Part shown: positions 52,822 through 61,316 of the stretch, in pieces | How positions within the stretch are numbered: the stretch's first letter is position 1 | Layout of the letters: each line of letters starts with the position of its first letter | From: Micromonospora andamanensis | Lineage (GTDB): Bacteria > Actinomycetota > Actinomycetes > Mycobacteriales > Micromonosporaceae | Length of the DNA stretch: 64,000 nucleotides | Assembly (NCBI RefSeq): GCF_016863495.1 | Contig: NZ_BOOZ01000002.1 | Span: 62,001 to 126,000 of the forward strand | Reading direction: 5' to 3' | Notes under the pieces: generated by a model | The model's input: the letters and a program-made list of their open reading frames with translations, nothing else | What the model was told of the DNA's origin: nothing | The model's database searches: none | Made by a program: the position numbers and the translations under genes

Positions 52822-53520
52822 TCAGTGACGCAGGGTGTGAATCAGGCTGACGACCTGTTGGGTCACCGGCCGCAGCACGCGTAGCCGCGACAGCTTCACC
52901 AGCCGGTCGACAAGCGGCACCGCGCCGTCGATCAGTCGCCGGGTCCGGGTCTGCCCCGGGGAGCGGTCGTAGACCCAGAAGAGCACCACTCCCATGTAGG
53001 CGAGCCAGAGCAGCTCGGGCAGTTGCGGACGCAGTTCCGCGTCGACCTTGGCGGTCGAGCCGGTGAGCACCTCGGCGTAGAGGTCGATGGATGCCTCCCG
53101 GGGCCCGGAGGACTCCGCGGAGAACGGGCTCAGCGGCGAGGTGGGCTCCGCGGCGGTCTTGAAGAAGCTTGCCGCGAACTCGTGCGACGGCGTCAGCACG
53201 TCGATGCCCGCGTGCAGCACTCCGGCCAGCCGGGCGGCGAAGTCGGATTCGCGGTCGAGCACCGGCTGTGCCGCCGCCCGGTGCTCCGTCTGCGTCCGGG
53301 CGTAGAACTCCTGGATCAGGTGTTCCTTCGACTGGAAGTAGTAGTAGGCGTTGCCGACCGCCACCCCGGCCTCCGTCGCGATGGCGCGCATCGTGGTGCG
53401 GGCGTAACCACGCTCGCGGAACAACCGCATCGCGGTCTCCAGGATCAGCTGACGCGTCTGCTCGCCCCGGGCGGTCGCCGCCTCACCCGCAGCGGTCGTC
53501 GGCACAGTCTGGTCGGTCAT
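52822..53520 (-). CDS. TetR-family regulator
   Basis: 232 residues from ATG 53520. HTH: LETAMRLFRERGYARTTMRAIATEAGVAVGNAYYYFQSKEHLI, then a ligand domain ending in helices (LLWLAYMGVVLFWVYDRSPGQTRTRRLIDGAVPLVDRL). It overlaps the upstream DCC gene by 38 bases. As last gene of a three-gene operon that starts beneath twin TTGAACGCGTTCAA palindromes, it is the obvious candidate for their repressor. Confidence 0.9.
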   Translation of the reverse strand: MTDQTVPTTAAGEAATARGEQTRQLILETAMRLFRERGYARTTMRAIATEAGVAVGNAYYYFQSKEHLIQEFYARTQTEHRAAAQPVLDRESDFAARLAGVLHAGIDVLTPSHEFAASFFKTAAEPTSPLSPFSAESSGPREASIDLYAEVLTGSTAKVDAELRPQLPELLWLAYMGVVLFWVYDRSPGQTRTRRLIDGAVPLVDRLVKLSRLRVLRPVTQQVVSLIHTLRH

Positions 53521-53977
53521 TCCGGTCACCGTATCCCGCCGTGCCGCCGGTCGGCTCCGACGACGGCTCACGGACCCGTTCGCGTACCGCGGAGGCGGCG
53601 GCCACCACCCGCCGGGCCAGCGGCAGCAGGTGCGGGCGGGCGAGGCGTTGGGCTGTCTCCCGGTGGTCGGCGAGTGCCCACAGGCACGCGAACCAGGCGC
53701 CGTCGCCCGCGTACACCTCGCCGGTGTCGGCGATCACCGTGAGATCGCGCAGAGTCGCGTCGTGGTCGAGGCCCGGGAAGCGCAGCCGGGCGGTCACCGA
53801 ACCGGCTGGCACAAACTCCAGCGGTACGAGCTGGGCCCGCGACGCCAGCCAGCCGCGTGCGGCCCGGCACAGTGGGCAGTGCGCGTCGTAGAGGACGGTG
53901 AGGCGCCGGATGCCACCGCCCCCGTGTGCGGTGGCATCCGGCAGTCCCTCCGACCCGCCCCGACCTGGCGTTGTCAT
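53483..53977 (-). CDS. DCC-family thiol-disulfide oxidoreductase (DUF393)
   Basis: 164 residues. LTVLYDAHCPLCRAARGWL with C34 and C37 is the DxxC-xx-C signature of DUF393, thioredoxin-like proteins of unclear role. An ATGA overlap links it with the upstream membrane protein, and its end overlaps the TetR start, so the three are one transcription unit. Confidence 0.88.
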   Translation of the reverse strand: MTTPGRGGSEGLPDATAHGGGGIRRLTVLYDAHCPLCRAARGWLASRAQLVPLEFVPAGSVTARLRFPGLDHDATLRDLTVIADTGEVYAGDGAWFACLWALADHRETAQRLARPHLLPLARRVVAAASAVRERVREPSSEPTGGTAGYGDRNDRPDCADDRCG

Positions 53978-54513
53978 CGGGCTGGCGGCGTGGGCGCGGC
54001 CGGCGGGTTTCCCTGGCCCGGCGCGGCGGGTGGGTTGCCCTGGCCGGGTACGGCCGGTGGGTTGCCTTGGCCGGGTGCGGGTCCGGTGCGCGGGCCGTGC
54101 GGCACGGGCGGGTAGGCGTGCTGCATCGGGAGCCGACCGACCGGAGCCAGGGGCGGATGGGTGGCGAGCTGGCGCAGTCGGTTCCGCCGGTACCGGCCCA
54201 GGGCGAAGACGTTGAAGAAGTGCAGGGCGCCGAGCACGAGCAGCACCAGCCCGATCTTCAACGAGAGTTCCTCCATCGCGACGCTCGTCGAGCCGACCGA
54301 CCCGGAGTGCCGCATCGCCACCGTGACGTAGCCGAGGTTGAGCAGGTAGAAGCCGACCACGAGCAGGTTGTTCACCGCCCGGGCCAGCCGCTCGTCGGCG
54401 AACACCTCATCGAGGAAGACCAGCCCGTTGCGAGTGAGCGCCCGCGCCACCCAGACGGTCAGGCCGATGCTGACTGCCAGGTAGACCAGGTACATCCAGA
54501 CCTTGATGTCCAT
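53974..54513 (-). CDS. Small membrane protein with Pro/Gly repeat tail
   Basis: 179 residues: three hydrophobic helices (MYLVYLAVSIGLTVWVA, NNLLVVGFYLLNLGYVTVAM, LKIGLVLLVLGALHFFNVFAL) and a cytoplasmic tail ending in three repeats of PGQGNPPA. First gene of the operon with DCC and TetR. Function unknown. Confidence 0.75.
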   Translation of the reverse strand: MDIKVWMYLVYLAVSIGLTVWVARALTRNGLVFLDEVFADERLARAVNNLLVVGFYLLNLGYVTVAMRHSGSVGSTSVAMEELSLKIGLVLLVLGALHFFNVFALGRYRRNRLRQLATHPPLAPVGRLPMQHAYPPVPHGPRTGPAPGQGNPPAVPGQGNPPAAPGQGNPPAAPTPPAR

Positions 54514-54521
54514 GTTAAGGC

Positions 54522-54589
54522 CCCATCTTGAACGCGTTCAACTTGATGGACGTCAGCGTACGGCAGAAATTGAACGCGTTCAAGATGGG
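54522..54589. promoter_or_regulatory. Twin palindromic operators (TTGAACGCGTTCAA) in a 20-bp inverted repeat
   Basis: TTGAACGCGTTCAA at 54528-54541 and again at 54570-54583, each a perfect 14-bp palindrome, centres 42 bp apart. Six flanking bases are also mirrored, so 54522-54541 is the exact reverse complement of 54570-54589. It lies just upstream of the membrane-DCC-TetR operon. Confidence 0.85.
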
Positions 54590-54595
54590 CTGGTG

Positions 54596-56047
54596 TCAGC
54601 CGGTCAGACCGAGCACCTCGGCAGCGGCGCGGCCGTTGGCGTGGCTCGCCCCGTAGGTGGTGACGAAGGCCCGCACGCCGTCCGGCCGCCAGGTGGCCGG
54701 CCAGCCCATCTCCACCACGGCCACCGGATGCGTGGCGGCCAGCGCGGTTGCCAGCTCCGGGCCGCCGGGTAGCCGGTGCAGGTGGCGGCCGACCAGGACG
54801 ATCGGGCGGTCACCGGCGCGTCGGCGCAGGTCGGCCGGGTCGGTGACGGCGGCCACCACCCGGATCTGTTCGGCGCCGTTGAGGTGTGGTCCGAGTCCCC
54901 ACGGCACCCGGCCCTCGGCGATCGTGGAGGTGGCGTGTAGGTGCACCACGAGCGACCGGTCCAGTCCGGTCGGCACACCCTCCACCCGCACGGCTCGGCG
55001 GGCCGCCGCGTACCCCAGGTCACTGGGGCTGACCGCGGCGCGGCCGGCGGTCCGGGTCCAGGCGGCGAGTTCCGCGGTGCGGCCGGCGGCCTGTTCGACG
55101 CGGGCCCGCTCCAGCCGGCCGTCGCCGAGTGCGGTCACGATCTCGGCGGCGACCCGCTCGACCAGGTCGGCGTCGACAGTGGCGCCGACGCAGAGCAGGT
55201 CGGCGCCGGCGGCCAGGGCGCGTACCGCGCCGGGGGCGACACCACCGGCGGCCAGGGCCGCGCCCTTCATCTCCAGCGCGTCGGTGACGACCACGCCGTC
55301 GAAGCCGTACTCGTGGCGCAGCAGGTCCACCAGCACGGTACGGCTGAACGTGGCCGGCCCGTCGCCGGTCAGCGCGGGTACCCGGATGTGTGCGGTCATC
55401 ACCGCCCTGGCCCCGGCGGCGACCACCGCGGCGAACGGGGGCAGGTCCCGGCGGCGCAACAGGTCGGGCGTGACGTCCACGGTGGGCAGTTCGTGGTGGG
55501 AGTCGGTCACCGTCGCCCCGTGGCCCGGGAAGTGCTTGGCGCAGGCCGCCACCCCGGCGGCCTGGAGCCCGGTGGTCGCGGCGGCGGCGTGTGCGGCGAC
55601 GGTCACCGGGTCGGCACCGAAGGACCGGGTGCCGATGATCGGGTTGTCGTCGGCGGTGTTGACGTCGACGGTCGGGGCGAGGTCGACGGTGATGCCGAGG
55701 CTTGCCAGTTCGGCACCGATGGCCTGGTAGACCTGGCGGGTGAGGGCCAGGTCGCCGACCGTGCCGAGCGCGGCGTTGCCCGGGTACGGGCTGCCTGTGG
55801 CGTGCGCCAGCCGGGTCACGTCGCCGCCCTCCTCGTCGATGGCGATGAGCACGTCGGGCCGGGCGGCGCGCAACGCCGTGGTGCTGGCCGACACCTGCGC
55901 CGGCTGGTGGACGTTGCTGCCGAACAGGGTGTGCCCGGCGAGCCCGTCGGCGACCAGATCCACTGCCCAGTCCGGCGGGATCGGCCCCGGGTACGCGGCC
56001 AGCAGGGTGCCGAGCGCCAGTCGGCGCAGTCCTGGATCCAGCCCCAC
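54596..56047 (-). CDS. nagZ: Beta-N-acetylhexosaminidase (GH3, NagZ-type)
   Basis: 483 residues from GTG 56047 (GAGAGGAGAG upstream). GH3 barrel with IAIDEEGGDVTRL, VAACAKHFPGHGATVTDSHHELP and the nucleophile loop FDGVVVTDALEMKG, followed by a C-terminal domain of ~140 residues (VVHLHATS, RPIVLVGRHLHRLPGGPE) as in actinobacterial two-domain members. Releases GlcNAc from cell-wall fragments or chitin oligomers. No signal peptide. Divergent from a ROK regulator. Confidence 0.9.
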   Translation of the reverse strand: MGLDPGLRRLALGTLLAAYPGPIPPDWAVDLVADGLAGHTLFGSNVHQPAQVSASTTALRAARPDVLIAIDEEGGDVTRLAHATGSPYPGNAALGTVGDLALTRQVYQAIGAELASLGITVDLAPTVDVNTADDNPIIGTRSFGADPVTVAAHAAAATTGLQAAGVAACAKHFPGHGATVTDSHHELPTVDVTPDLLRRRDLPPFAAVVAAGARAVMTAHIRVPALTGDGPATFSRTVLVDLLRHEYGFDGVVVTDALEMKGAALAAGGVAPGAVRALAAGADLLCVGATVDADLVERVAAEIVTALGDGRLERARVEQAAGRTAELAAWTRTAGRAAVSPSDLGYAAARRAVRVEGVPTGLDRSLVVHLHATSTIAEGRVPWGLGPHLNGAEQIRVVAAVTDPADLRRRAGDRPIVLVGRHLHRLPGGPELATALAATHPVAVVEMGWPATWRPDGVRAFVTTYGASHANGRAAAEVLGLTG

Positions 56048-56163
56048 GTACTCTCTCCTCTCGATGCCGGCCGGCGAGGATCTCGTACCGGGTCGGTGGA
56101 GGGTCGCGTTCCCACGTGGCCGATACGCTACGGCTTACCCGTTCGCCTGTCGGTCTACAGTTA

Positions 56164-56196
56164 CTTAAAAGCTTAAAGGTTAGCAAAGTTTACTAA
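56164..56196. promoter_or_regulatory. AT-rich operators between nagZ and the ROK gene
   Basis: TTAGCAAAGTTTACTAA (56180-56196) is a 17-bp inverted repeat with two mismatched pairs; CTTAAAAGCTTAAAG (56164-56178) is a second, weaker one. Both stand out as AT-rich in a 70% GC background, as ROK (NagC/XylR-type) operators often do. Confidence 0.6.
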
Positions 56197-56214
56197 TACT
56201 TGAGGACAGATGGC

Positions 56215-57390
56215 ATGAGCGCGACCCGGCTGCCCGGCACCCCACGTCTGTTGCGGGCCCTCAACGACCGTGCGGCGCTGGAACTGCTGCTGGAGCGCGG
56301 GCCACTGACCCGGGCCCGGATCGGCGAGCTGACCGGCCTGTCCAAGGTCACCGCCTCGCAACTGGTGGAGCGGCTGGAGGAACGTGGGCTTGTCGCCCGG
56401 GTCGGCGAGCAGGCCGGCGGTCGGGGGCCGAACGCCCAGCTCTACGCCGTACGGCCCGGCAGCGCCCATGTGGTCGGCGTGGACGTGGGCCCGGAGCGGG
56501 TGGTGGCCGCCTGCGCCGACATCACGGGTGCCGTCATCGGCCGGGTCGAGCAGTCCACCCAGGACACCGACGACCCGGTGGGCGTGGTGCACAACGCGGT
56601 CGTCCGGGTGGCCGGCAGCGCCGGAGCGCAGCTGTCGAGCGTACGCCGGATCGTGCTCGGCACCCCCGGTCTGGTCGACCCGGGCACCGGGGACATCACC
56701 TTCGCGTACAACCTGCCCCGCTGGCACCGCGGGCTGCTCGCCGCGCTCCGCGACGACCTGGACACCCCTGTCGTCTTCGAGAACGACGTGAACCTCGCCG
56801 CGGTGGCCGAGGCGCAGTCCGGCTCGGCCCAGGGCCTGTCGGACTTCGTCCTGGTCTGGGTGGGCGCTGGCGTCGGTCTGGCGATCGTGCTGGGCGGTCG
56901 GTTGCATCACGGCAGCAGCGGTGCCGCAGGTGAGATCGGCTACCTGCCGGTGCCGGGCGCACCCATCCCGCGCGACGTCTCGCGCCGGGCGAAGCCGGCC
57001 TTCCAGCAGTTGGCCGGCGCCGACGCGATCCGTGCCCTGGCCCGGGAACACGGCTACCCGGACGGTGCCGCCGCCGACGCGGTCCGGGCCGCCATCGCCG
57101 ACGGCACCTCGGGGGGACCGATGCTCGACGAGGTGGCCCGCCGGCTCGCCCTCGGCGTGGCGAGCACCTGCGTGGTGCTGGACCCGCCGCTCGTGGTGCT
57201 CGCCGGGGAGGTGGGCCAGGCCGGCGGGGCGGCCCTGGCCGAGCGGGTGCAGCACGAGGTCGCCGCGATCACTCTGGTGCGCCCCCGGGTGGTGCCCACC
57301 GGCCTGACCGAGGAGCCGATCCTGCACGGTGCCCTCCGCACCGCCCTCGACGCCGTCCGCGACGAGGTCTTCGGCTCCACGATCGCCTGA
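56215..57390 (+). CDS. ROK-family transcriptional regulator
   Basis: 391 residues from ATG 56215 (GAGGA upstream). N-terminal winged HTH (LLERGPLTRARIGELTGLSKVTASQLVERLEERGLVARVG) and a ROK sugar-kinase fold: VGVDVGPERVVAACADITG, GTPGLVDPGTGDI, VFENDVNLAAVAEA and GAGVGLAIVLGGRLHHGSSGAAGEIGYLPV. The CxCGxxGCxE zinc motif is not evident, a deviation from typical ROK proteins. Divergent from nagZ, so it probably senses GlcNAc-type sugars. Confidence 0.9.
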   Translation: MSATRLPGTPRLLRALNDRAALELLLERGPLTRARIGELTGLSKVTASQLVERLEERGLVARVGEQAGGRGPNAQLYAVRPGSAHVVGVDVGPERVVAACADITGAVIGRVEQSTQDTDDPVGVVHNAVVRVAGSAGAQLSSVRRIVLGTPGLVDPGTGDITFAYNLPRWHRGLLAALRDDLDTPVVFENDVNLAAVAEAQSGSAQGLSDFVLVWVGAGVGLAIVLGGRLHHGSSGAAGEIGYLPVPGAPIPRDVSRRAKPAFQQLAGADAIRALAREHGYPDGAAADAVRAAIADGTSGGPMLDEVARRLALGVASTCVVLDPPLVVLAGEVGQAGGAALAERVQHEVAAITLVRPRVVPTGLTEEPILHGALRTALDAVRDEVFGSTIA

Positions 57391-57416
57391 CCCCAGATCC
57401 TCGGGAGCGGGGTGGG

Positions 57417-58430
57417 TCAGAGCAGGTCGCGGCGGCGGAAGAGGGCGAATGCGGAGGCGGCGAGGCCGGCGGTGAGCAGCAGGAGCACCACCAGGGCGGG
57501 TTGCCAGGTCAGCGTGTAGCTGCCGTCGCAGTAGCCGCTCGTGACGGTCCGGCAGGCGGTGCTGTCCCAGAACCTGACCTCCCCGGCCAGCCACGCGCCG
57601 ACGTAGCTGGCGAGCATGAGCTGGTCGGGCCGGGCCACCTCGAGGATCTGCAACACGATCCGCCCGCCCAGCTCCCACACCACCAGGTACGCGGCCACCG
57701 CGCCGAGGGCCGCCGCGGTGTGCCGTCCCATCGTCGCGATGGCGAAGCCGATCGCCGCCGCGAGCAGCACGAGCGTCAACCCACGACCCCAGATCGCACC
57801 CAACTCGGCCCAGAAGGCCGCGTTCGTCGGGCCGGGATAGCCGGCGATCTGCGCGATCACCCAGAAGGTGACCAGATAGGCCAGCGAGGCGAGCACCGAG
57901 ACGGTGAGCACCGTACCGAGCAGCGTGCCGAGTTTGGTGCCGAGCACCGTCAGCCGGCGCGGTCGCCACAGCAGCAGGTTGACCACTCCGCCGGAGTTCA
58001 GGTCGGCGCCGATGTACGAGGCGCCGACCAGGAACCCGAAGAGCACCAGGTACGCGACCAGGAAGTAGAGCAGCGGCTCGGCCTGCCGGGTGAAGGTGAA
58101 CACCCCGGTCAGGTAGTCGGCCGCCACCGGTAGCCGGTCCTGTAGCGCCGGATCCAGTTCGGAGCAGTCCGACGGCAGGTAGAGACCCGGGTCGTCGCGG
58201 AACGGCTCGCCCCGCTCCCGGGCCAGGCACCGCGCGTGCTCCAGCTCCATGCCGCGGATGTTCGCGGTGGCCTGCCGCTGCGCCGCGGCCAGCTCGACGG
58301 CGGTGGGCTGGTGCGAGCCGGCCAGGGTGGTCGCGGCGGTCACCCCGAAGGCCAGCATCAGCAGCACGATCATCAGCTGTACGAAGCGGCGAGCGCTGAG
58401 CCGCTCCACCTCGGCACGGATCAGGTTCAC
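57417..58430 (-). CDS. ABC-2-type transporter permease
   Basis: 337 residues with about six membrane segments (RFVQLMIVLLMLAFGVTAATTLAG, LLYFLVAYLVLFGFLVGASYIGAD, GTVLTVSVLASLAYLVTFWVIAQI, and more) and a large outside loop rich in charged residues and two cysteines. The GTG start overlaps the ATPase stop (GTGA). Probably an exporter, substrate unknown. Confidence 0.85.
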   Translation of the reverse strand: MNLIRAEVERLSARRFVQLMIVLLMLAFGVTAATTLAGSHQPTAVELAAAQRQATANIRGMELEHARCLARERGEPFRDDPGLYLPSDCSELDPALQDRLPVAADYLTGVFTFTRQAEPLLYFLVAYLVLFGFLVGASYIGADLNSGGVVNLLLWRPRRLTVLGTKLGTLLGTVLTVSVLASLAYLVTFWVIAQIAGYPGPTNAAFWAELGAIWGRGLTLVLLAAAIGFAIATMGRHTAAALGAVAAYLVVWELGGRIVLQILEVARPDQLMLASYVGAWLAGEVRFWDSTACRTVTSGYCDGSYTLTWQPALVVLLLLTAGLAASAFALFRRRDLL

Positions 58431-59440
58431 GCGTCCACTCCCCGCATCCCGAGGTCGATCTCCTGGTCGGTGGTCGGTTGGCCCGGCGGTGTGGAGCCGT
58501 CGACCTGCCGGGGAACTCCGGGGTGCGCCGGGGTGCCCGTCAGCTCCAGGAAGACGCTTTCCAGATCCGGCCGCAGCGGCGTCAGCTCGCGAACCCAGAC
58601 ACCCTGCTCACCGAGCGTCCGGCTGACCGTTGTCGGGTCCGGCACCCCGCTGACCACCAGGTGGTCGGCATGCCCGGTGACCGTCAGCCCGGCGGCCAGC
58701 AGCAACTCCTCGGCCCGGTCCAGGTCGTCGACCCGGACCAGGTGCTCGTTGTGGTCGAACCCGGCGAGCACCTCCACCACCGGACCTGCCGTCACCCGCC
58801 GGCCCCGCGAAATGATCGTGACGTGGTCGCAGATCAACTGGATCTCGGCCAGGATGTGGCTGGAGATCAGTACCGTCACACCGTTCGCCGCCAGCGACCG
58901 GACGAGATCCCGCATCTCCCGGATGCCCGCCGGGTCGAGCCCGTTCGCCGGCTCGTCCAGGATCAGCAGCTCGGGTCGCTTGAGCAGCGCCGAGGCCACC
59001 GCCAGGCGTTGCTTCATGCCCAGCGAGTAGCCCTTGACCCGCTCGTCGCCCCGGTCGGCCAGCCCGACCTGCGCCAGCACCTCGTCGACCCGGGCGACTG
59101 GTACGCCGCCGGCGAGGGCGAGCAGCCGCAGCGTCCGGTAGCCGGTGAAGTTGCCGTAGAACTGCGGACTCTCCACGATCGCACCGACCCGGCCGGCGAC
59201 CTGGGGCAACTGTTCCGGCGCGTTGGCCCCGAGCACGCGCATCCGTCCGTCGTCGGCGCGGACCAGCCCGAGCAGGGCGCGCAGTGTGGTGGTCTTGCCC
59301 GAACCGTTCGGCCCGAGGAAGCCGTGCACTTGGCCGGCCTCGACCAGCAGGTCGAAACCGTCGACCGCGACCCGTCGCCCGCGGCGCAGGCTGTGGAAGG
59401 TCTTGCGGAGACCCTCGATCTCGATGACCCCACTGGTCAT
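58427..59440 (-). CDS. ABC transporter ATP-binding protein (exporter type)
   Basis: 337 residues from ATG 59440 with GGAGG upstream. Walker A GPNGSGKTT, signature YSLGMKQRLAVA, Walker B LLILDEPANGLDP, H-loop ISSHIL. The C-terminal ~110 residues (VRVDDLDRAEELLLAAG, LRPDLESVFLELTG) are the DUF4162-like regulatory tail of DrrA/CcmA-type exporters. Works with the permease immediately downstream. Confidence 0.93.
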   Translation of the reverse strand: MTSGVIEIEGLRKTFHSLRRGRRVAVDGFDLLVEAGQVHGFLGPNGSGKTTTLRALLGLVRADDGRMRVLGANAPEQLPQVAGRVGAIVESPQFYGNFTGYRTLRLLALAGGVPVARVDEVLAQVGLADRGDERVKGYSLGMKQRLAVASALLKRPELLILDEPANGLDPAGIREMRDLVRSLAANGVTVLISSHILAEIQLICDHVTIISRGRRVTAGPVVEVLAGFDHNEHLVRVDDLDRAEELLLAAGLTVTGHADHLVVSGVPDPTTVSRTLGEQGVWVRELTPLRPDLESVFLELTGTPAHPGVPRQVDGSTPPGQPTTDQEIDLGMRGVDA

Positions 59441-59542
59441 GGGCGGTCCTCCGGGCGGGGTGAGCAACGACACGGCGCCTCACCCTACGGCGGCAGCGCC
59501 CGCCCATGGGGGCACCTCGGCGGTGCGTGGTTGGATGGGCTG

Positions 59543-60385
59543 GTGACTGGTGACCTGATCCCTGGCGCCGCCGGCGCCGCACCCGCCCCCTCGCCCGTGG
59601 ACGCGGATCTGGTGGTCAGCCTCGACGGCGTCGCCGTACGCCGGTCCGGCACCGCCCTGCTGCACGACGTCGACTGGCGGGTGGAGCTGGACGAACGTTG
59701 GGTGGTGCTGGGGCCCAACGGGGCCGGCAAGACCACCCTGCTCAACCTCGCGTCGGGGCGACTGCACCCGACCACCGGCACCGCGCACGTGCTGGGCGAG
59801 CGGATCGGCCGCACCGACGTCATGGAGCTGCGCACCCGGATCGGCCTGTCCACCGCCGCGCTCGCCGAGCGGCTGCCCGCCCAGGAGCGGGTCGTCGACG
59901 TGGTGATGACCGCCGCCTGGTCGGTGGTCGGCAGGTGGCGGGAGAGCTACGACCCGGCCGACGAGGCCCGCGCCCGGGCGCTGCTGGACCAGCTCGGGGT
60001 CAGCGGGTTGGCCGACCGGGCGTACGGCACCCTGTCGGAGGGGGAACGCAAGCGGACGCAGATCGCCCGGGCCCTGATGACCGACCCGGAGCTGCTGCTG
60101 CTCGACGAGCCGGCGGCCGGTCTGGACCTGGGCGGCCGGGAGGATCTGGTCGCCCGCCTCGCCAACCTGGCGCAGGACCCGGACGCCCCGGCGTTGGTGC
60201 TCGTCACCCACCACGTCGAGGAGATTCCGCCCGGCTTCACCCATGCGCTGCTGCTGCGCGACGGTGCCGTGATGGCGCAGGGCCTGCTGCACGACACGCT
60301 CACCGCCGACAACCTCACCAAGACCTTCGGGCTGCCGCTGCTCGTCGAGCGCAACGGCGACCGCTACACCGCCCGCGCCGCCTGA
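59543..60385 (+). CDS. ABC ATPase of the ModF/YheS-like cytoplasmic type
   Basis: 280 residues from GTG 59543. Walker A GPNGAGKTT, signature TLSEGERKRTQIARAL, Walker B LLLLDEPAAGLDL, H-loop VTHHVEEIPPGFTHALLLRDG. The VTHHVEEIPPG form is typical of a stand-alone ATPase group resembling iron/molybdate importers but with no adjacent permease. TTGGAT lies 6 bases before the start, weakly suggesting a leaderless transcript. Confidence 0.85.
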   Translation: MTGDLIPGAAGAAPAPSPVDADLVVSLDGVAVRRSGTALLHDVDWRVELDERWVVLGPNGAGKTTLLNLASGRLHPTTGTAHVLGERIGRTDVMELRTRIGLSTAALAERLPAQERVVDVVMTAAWSVVGRWRESYDPADEARARALLDQLGVSGLADRAYGTLSEGERKRTQIARALMTDPELLLLDEPAAGLDLGGREDLVARLANLAQDPDAPALVLVTHHVEEIPPGFTHALLLRDGAVMAQGLLHDTLTADNLTKTFGLPLLVERNGDRYTARAA

Positions 60386-60416
60386 GGCGACGCCCGCGCG
60401 ATCCCGGGAGGTGGCC

Positions 60417-61316
60417 GTGCGACAGACCCGCGTCGTGGTGGTGGGCAGCGCGAACATGGACCTGGTCGCCACCGCCGAGGCGCTGCCCCGGCCGGGGGAG
60501 ACCCGGCTCGGCACCGACTTCGTCACCGTGCCCGGCGGCAAGGGAGCCAACCAGGCCATCGCCGCCGCGCGGGCCGGTGCCGTAAGCGTCTTCCTCGGCG
60601 CGATCGGCTCGGACGCCTTCGGGGTGACCCTGCGGGCCCGGATAACCGCCGCCGGGGTCGATACCAGCCAGCTGCGTACCACCTACGGCGCGTCCGGGGT
60701 GGCCCTGGTCATGGTCAACGCGGCGGGTGAGAACGCGATCCTGGTGACCCCGGGGGCGAACACCTCGTTCACCGAGCTGACCGAGGCCGAACTCGCCGCC
60801 GTGCGCGACGCCGACGTCCTGGTCGCGCAGCTGGAGATTCCGGTGGAGACGGTGACCGCCGCGGCGGTGGCGGCCCGGGCCGCCGGCACCCGGGTGGTGC
60901 TCAACGCGGCGCCGGCCGTCCCGCTCCCGCCGGACCTGCTCGCCGCCGTGGACCTGCTCGTGGTCAACGAGAACGAGGCGCAGGCGTACACCGGACGGGG
61001 TCGGGAGGAGCCGGGTGCGCTGCTCGACCTGGTGCCCCGGGCGGTGCTGACGCTCGGCGCGGAGGGTGCCTGGTACGGCGACCGGGACGGCGCGGCGGTG
61101 CACGTACCGGCGCTCACTGTGGACACTGTCGACTCGACGGCTGCCGGGGACGCCTTCACCGGTGCGCTGGCGGTGGCCTGGGGCGAGGGGCGTGACCTGG
61201 TGGACGCGGTCCGTTGGGCCTCGGCCGCCGGTGCCGCCTGCGTCCGGCGTCTGGGGGCGAGCGTCTCGCTGCCGCAGCGGGTCGAGATCGACAAGCTCTA
61301 CGTACCCGCGCCCTGA
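60417..61316 (+). CDS. rbsK: Ribokinase (PfkB family)
   Basis: 299 residues from GTG 60417, 5 bases after GGGAGG. VVVVGSANMDLVATAEALPRPGET and VPGGKGANQAIAAARAG form the sugar-binding end; VDTVDSTAAGDAFTGALAVAWGEG has the catalytic Asp in the DTxGAGD-like site, here DSTAAGD. It phosphorylates ribose or a similar sugar. Convergent with the GlxA-type gene, overlapping by 19 bases. Confidence 0.92.
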   Translation: MRQTRVVVVGSANMDLVATAEALPRPGETRLGTDFVTVPGGKGANQAIAAARAGAVSVFLGAIGSDAFGVTLRARITAAGVDTSQLRTTYGASGVALVMVNAAGENAILVTPGANTSFTELTEAELAAVRDADVLVAQLEIPVETVTAAAVAARAAGTRVVLNAAPAVPLPPDLLAAVDLLVVNENEAQAYTGRGREEPGALLDLVPRAVLTLGAEGAWYGDRDGAAVHVPALTVDTVDSTAAGDAFTGALAVAWGEGRDLVDAVRWASAAGAACVRRLGASVSLPQRVEIDKLYVPAP

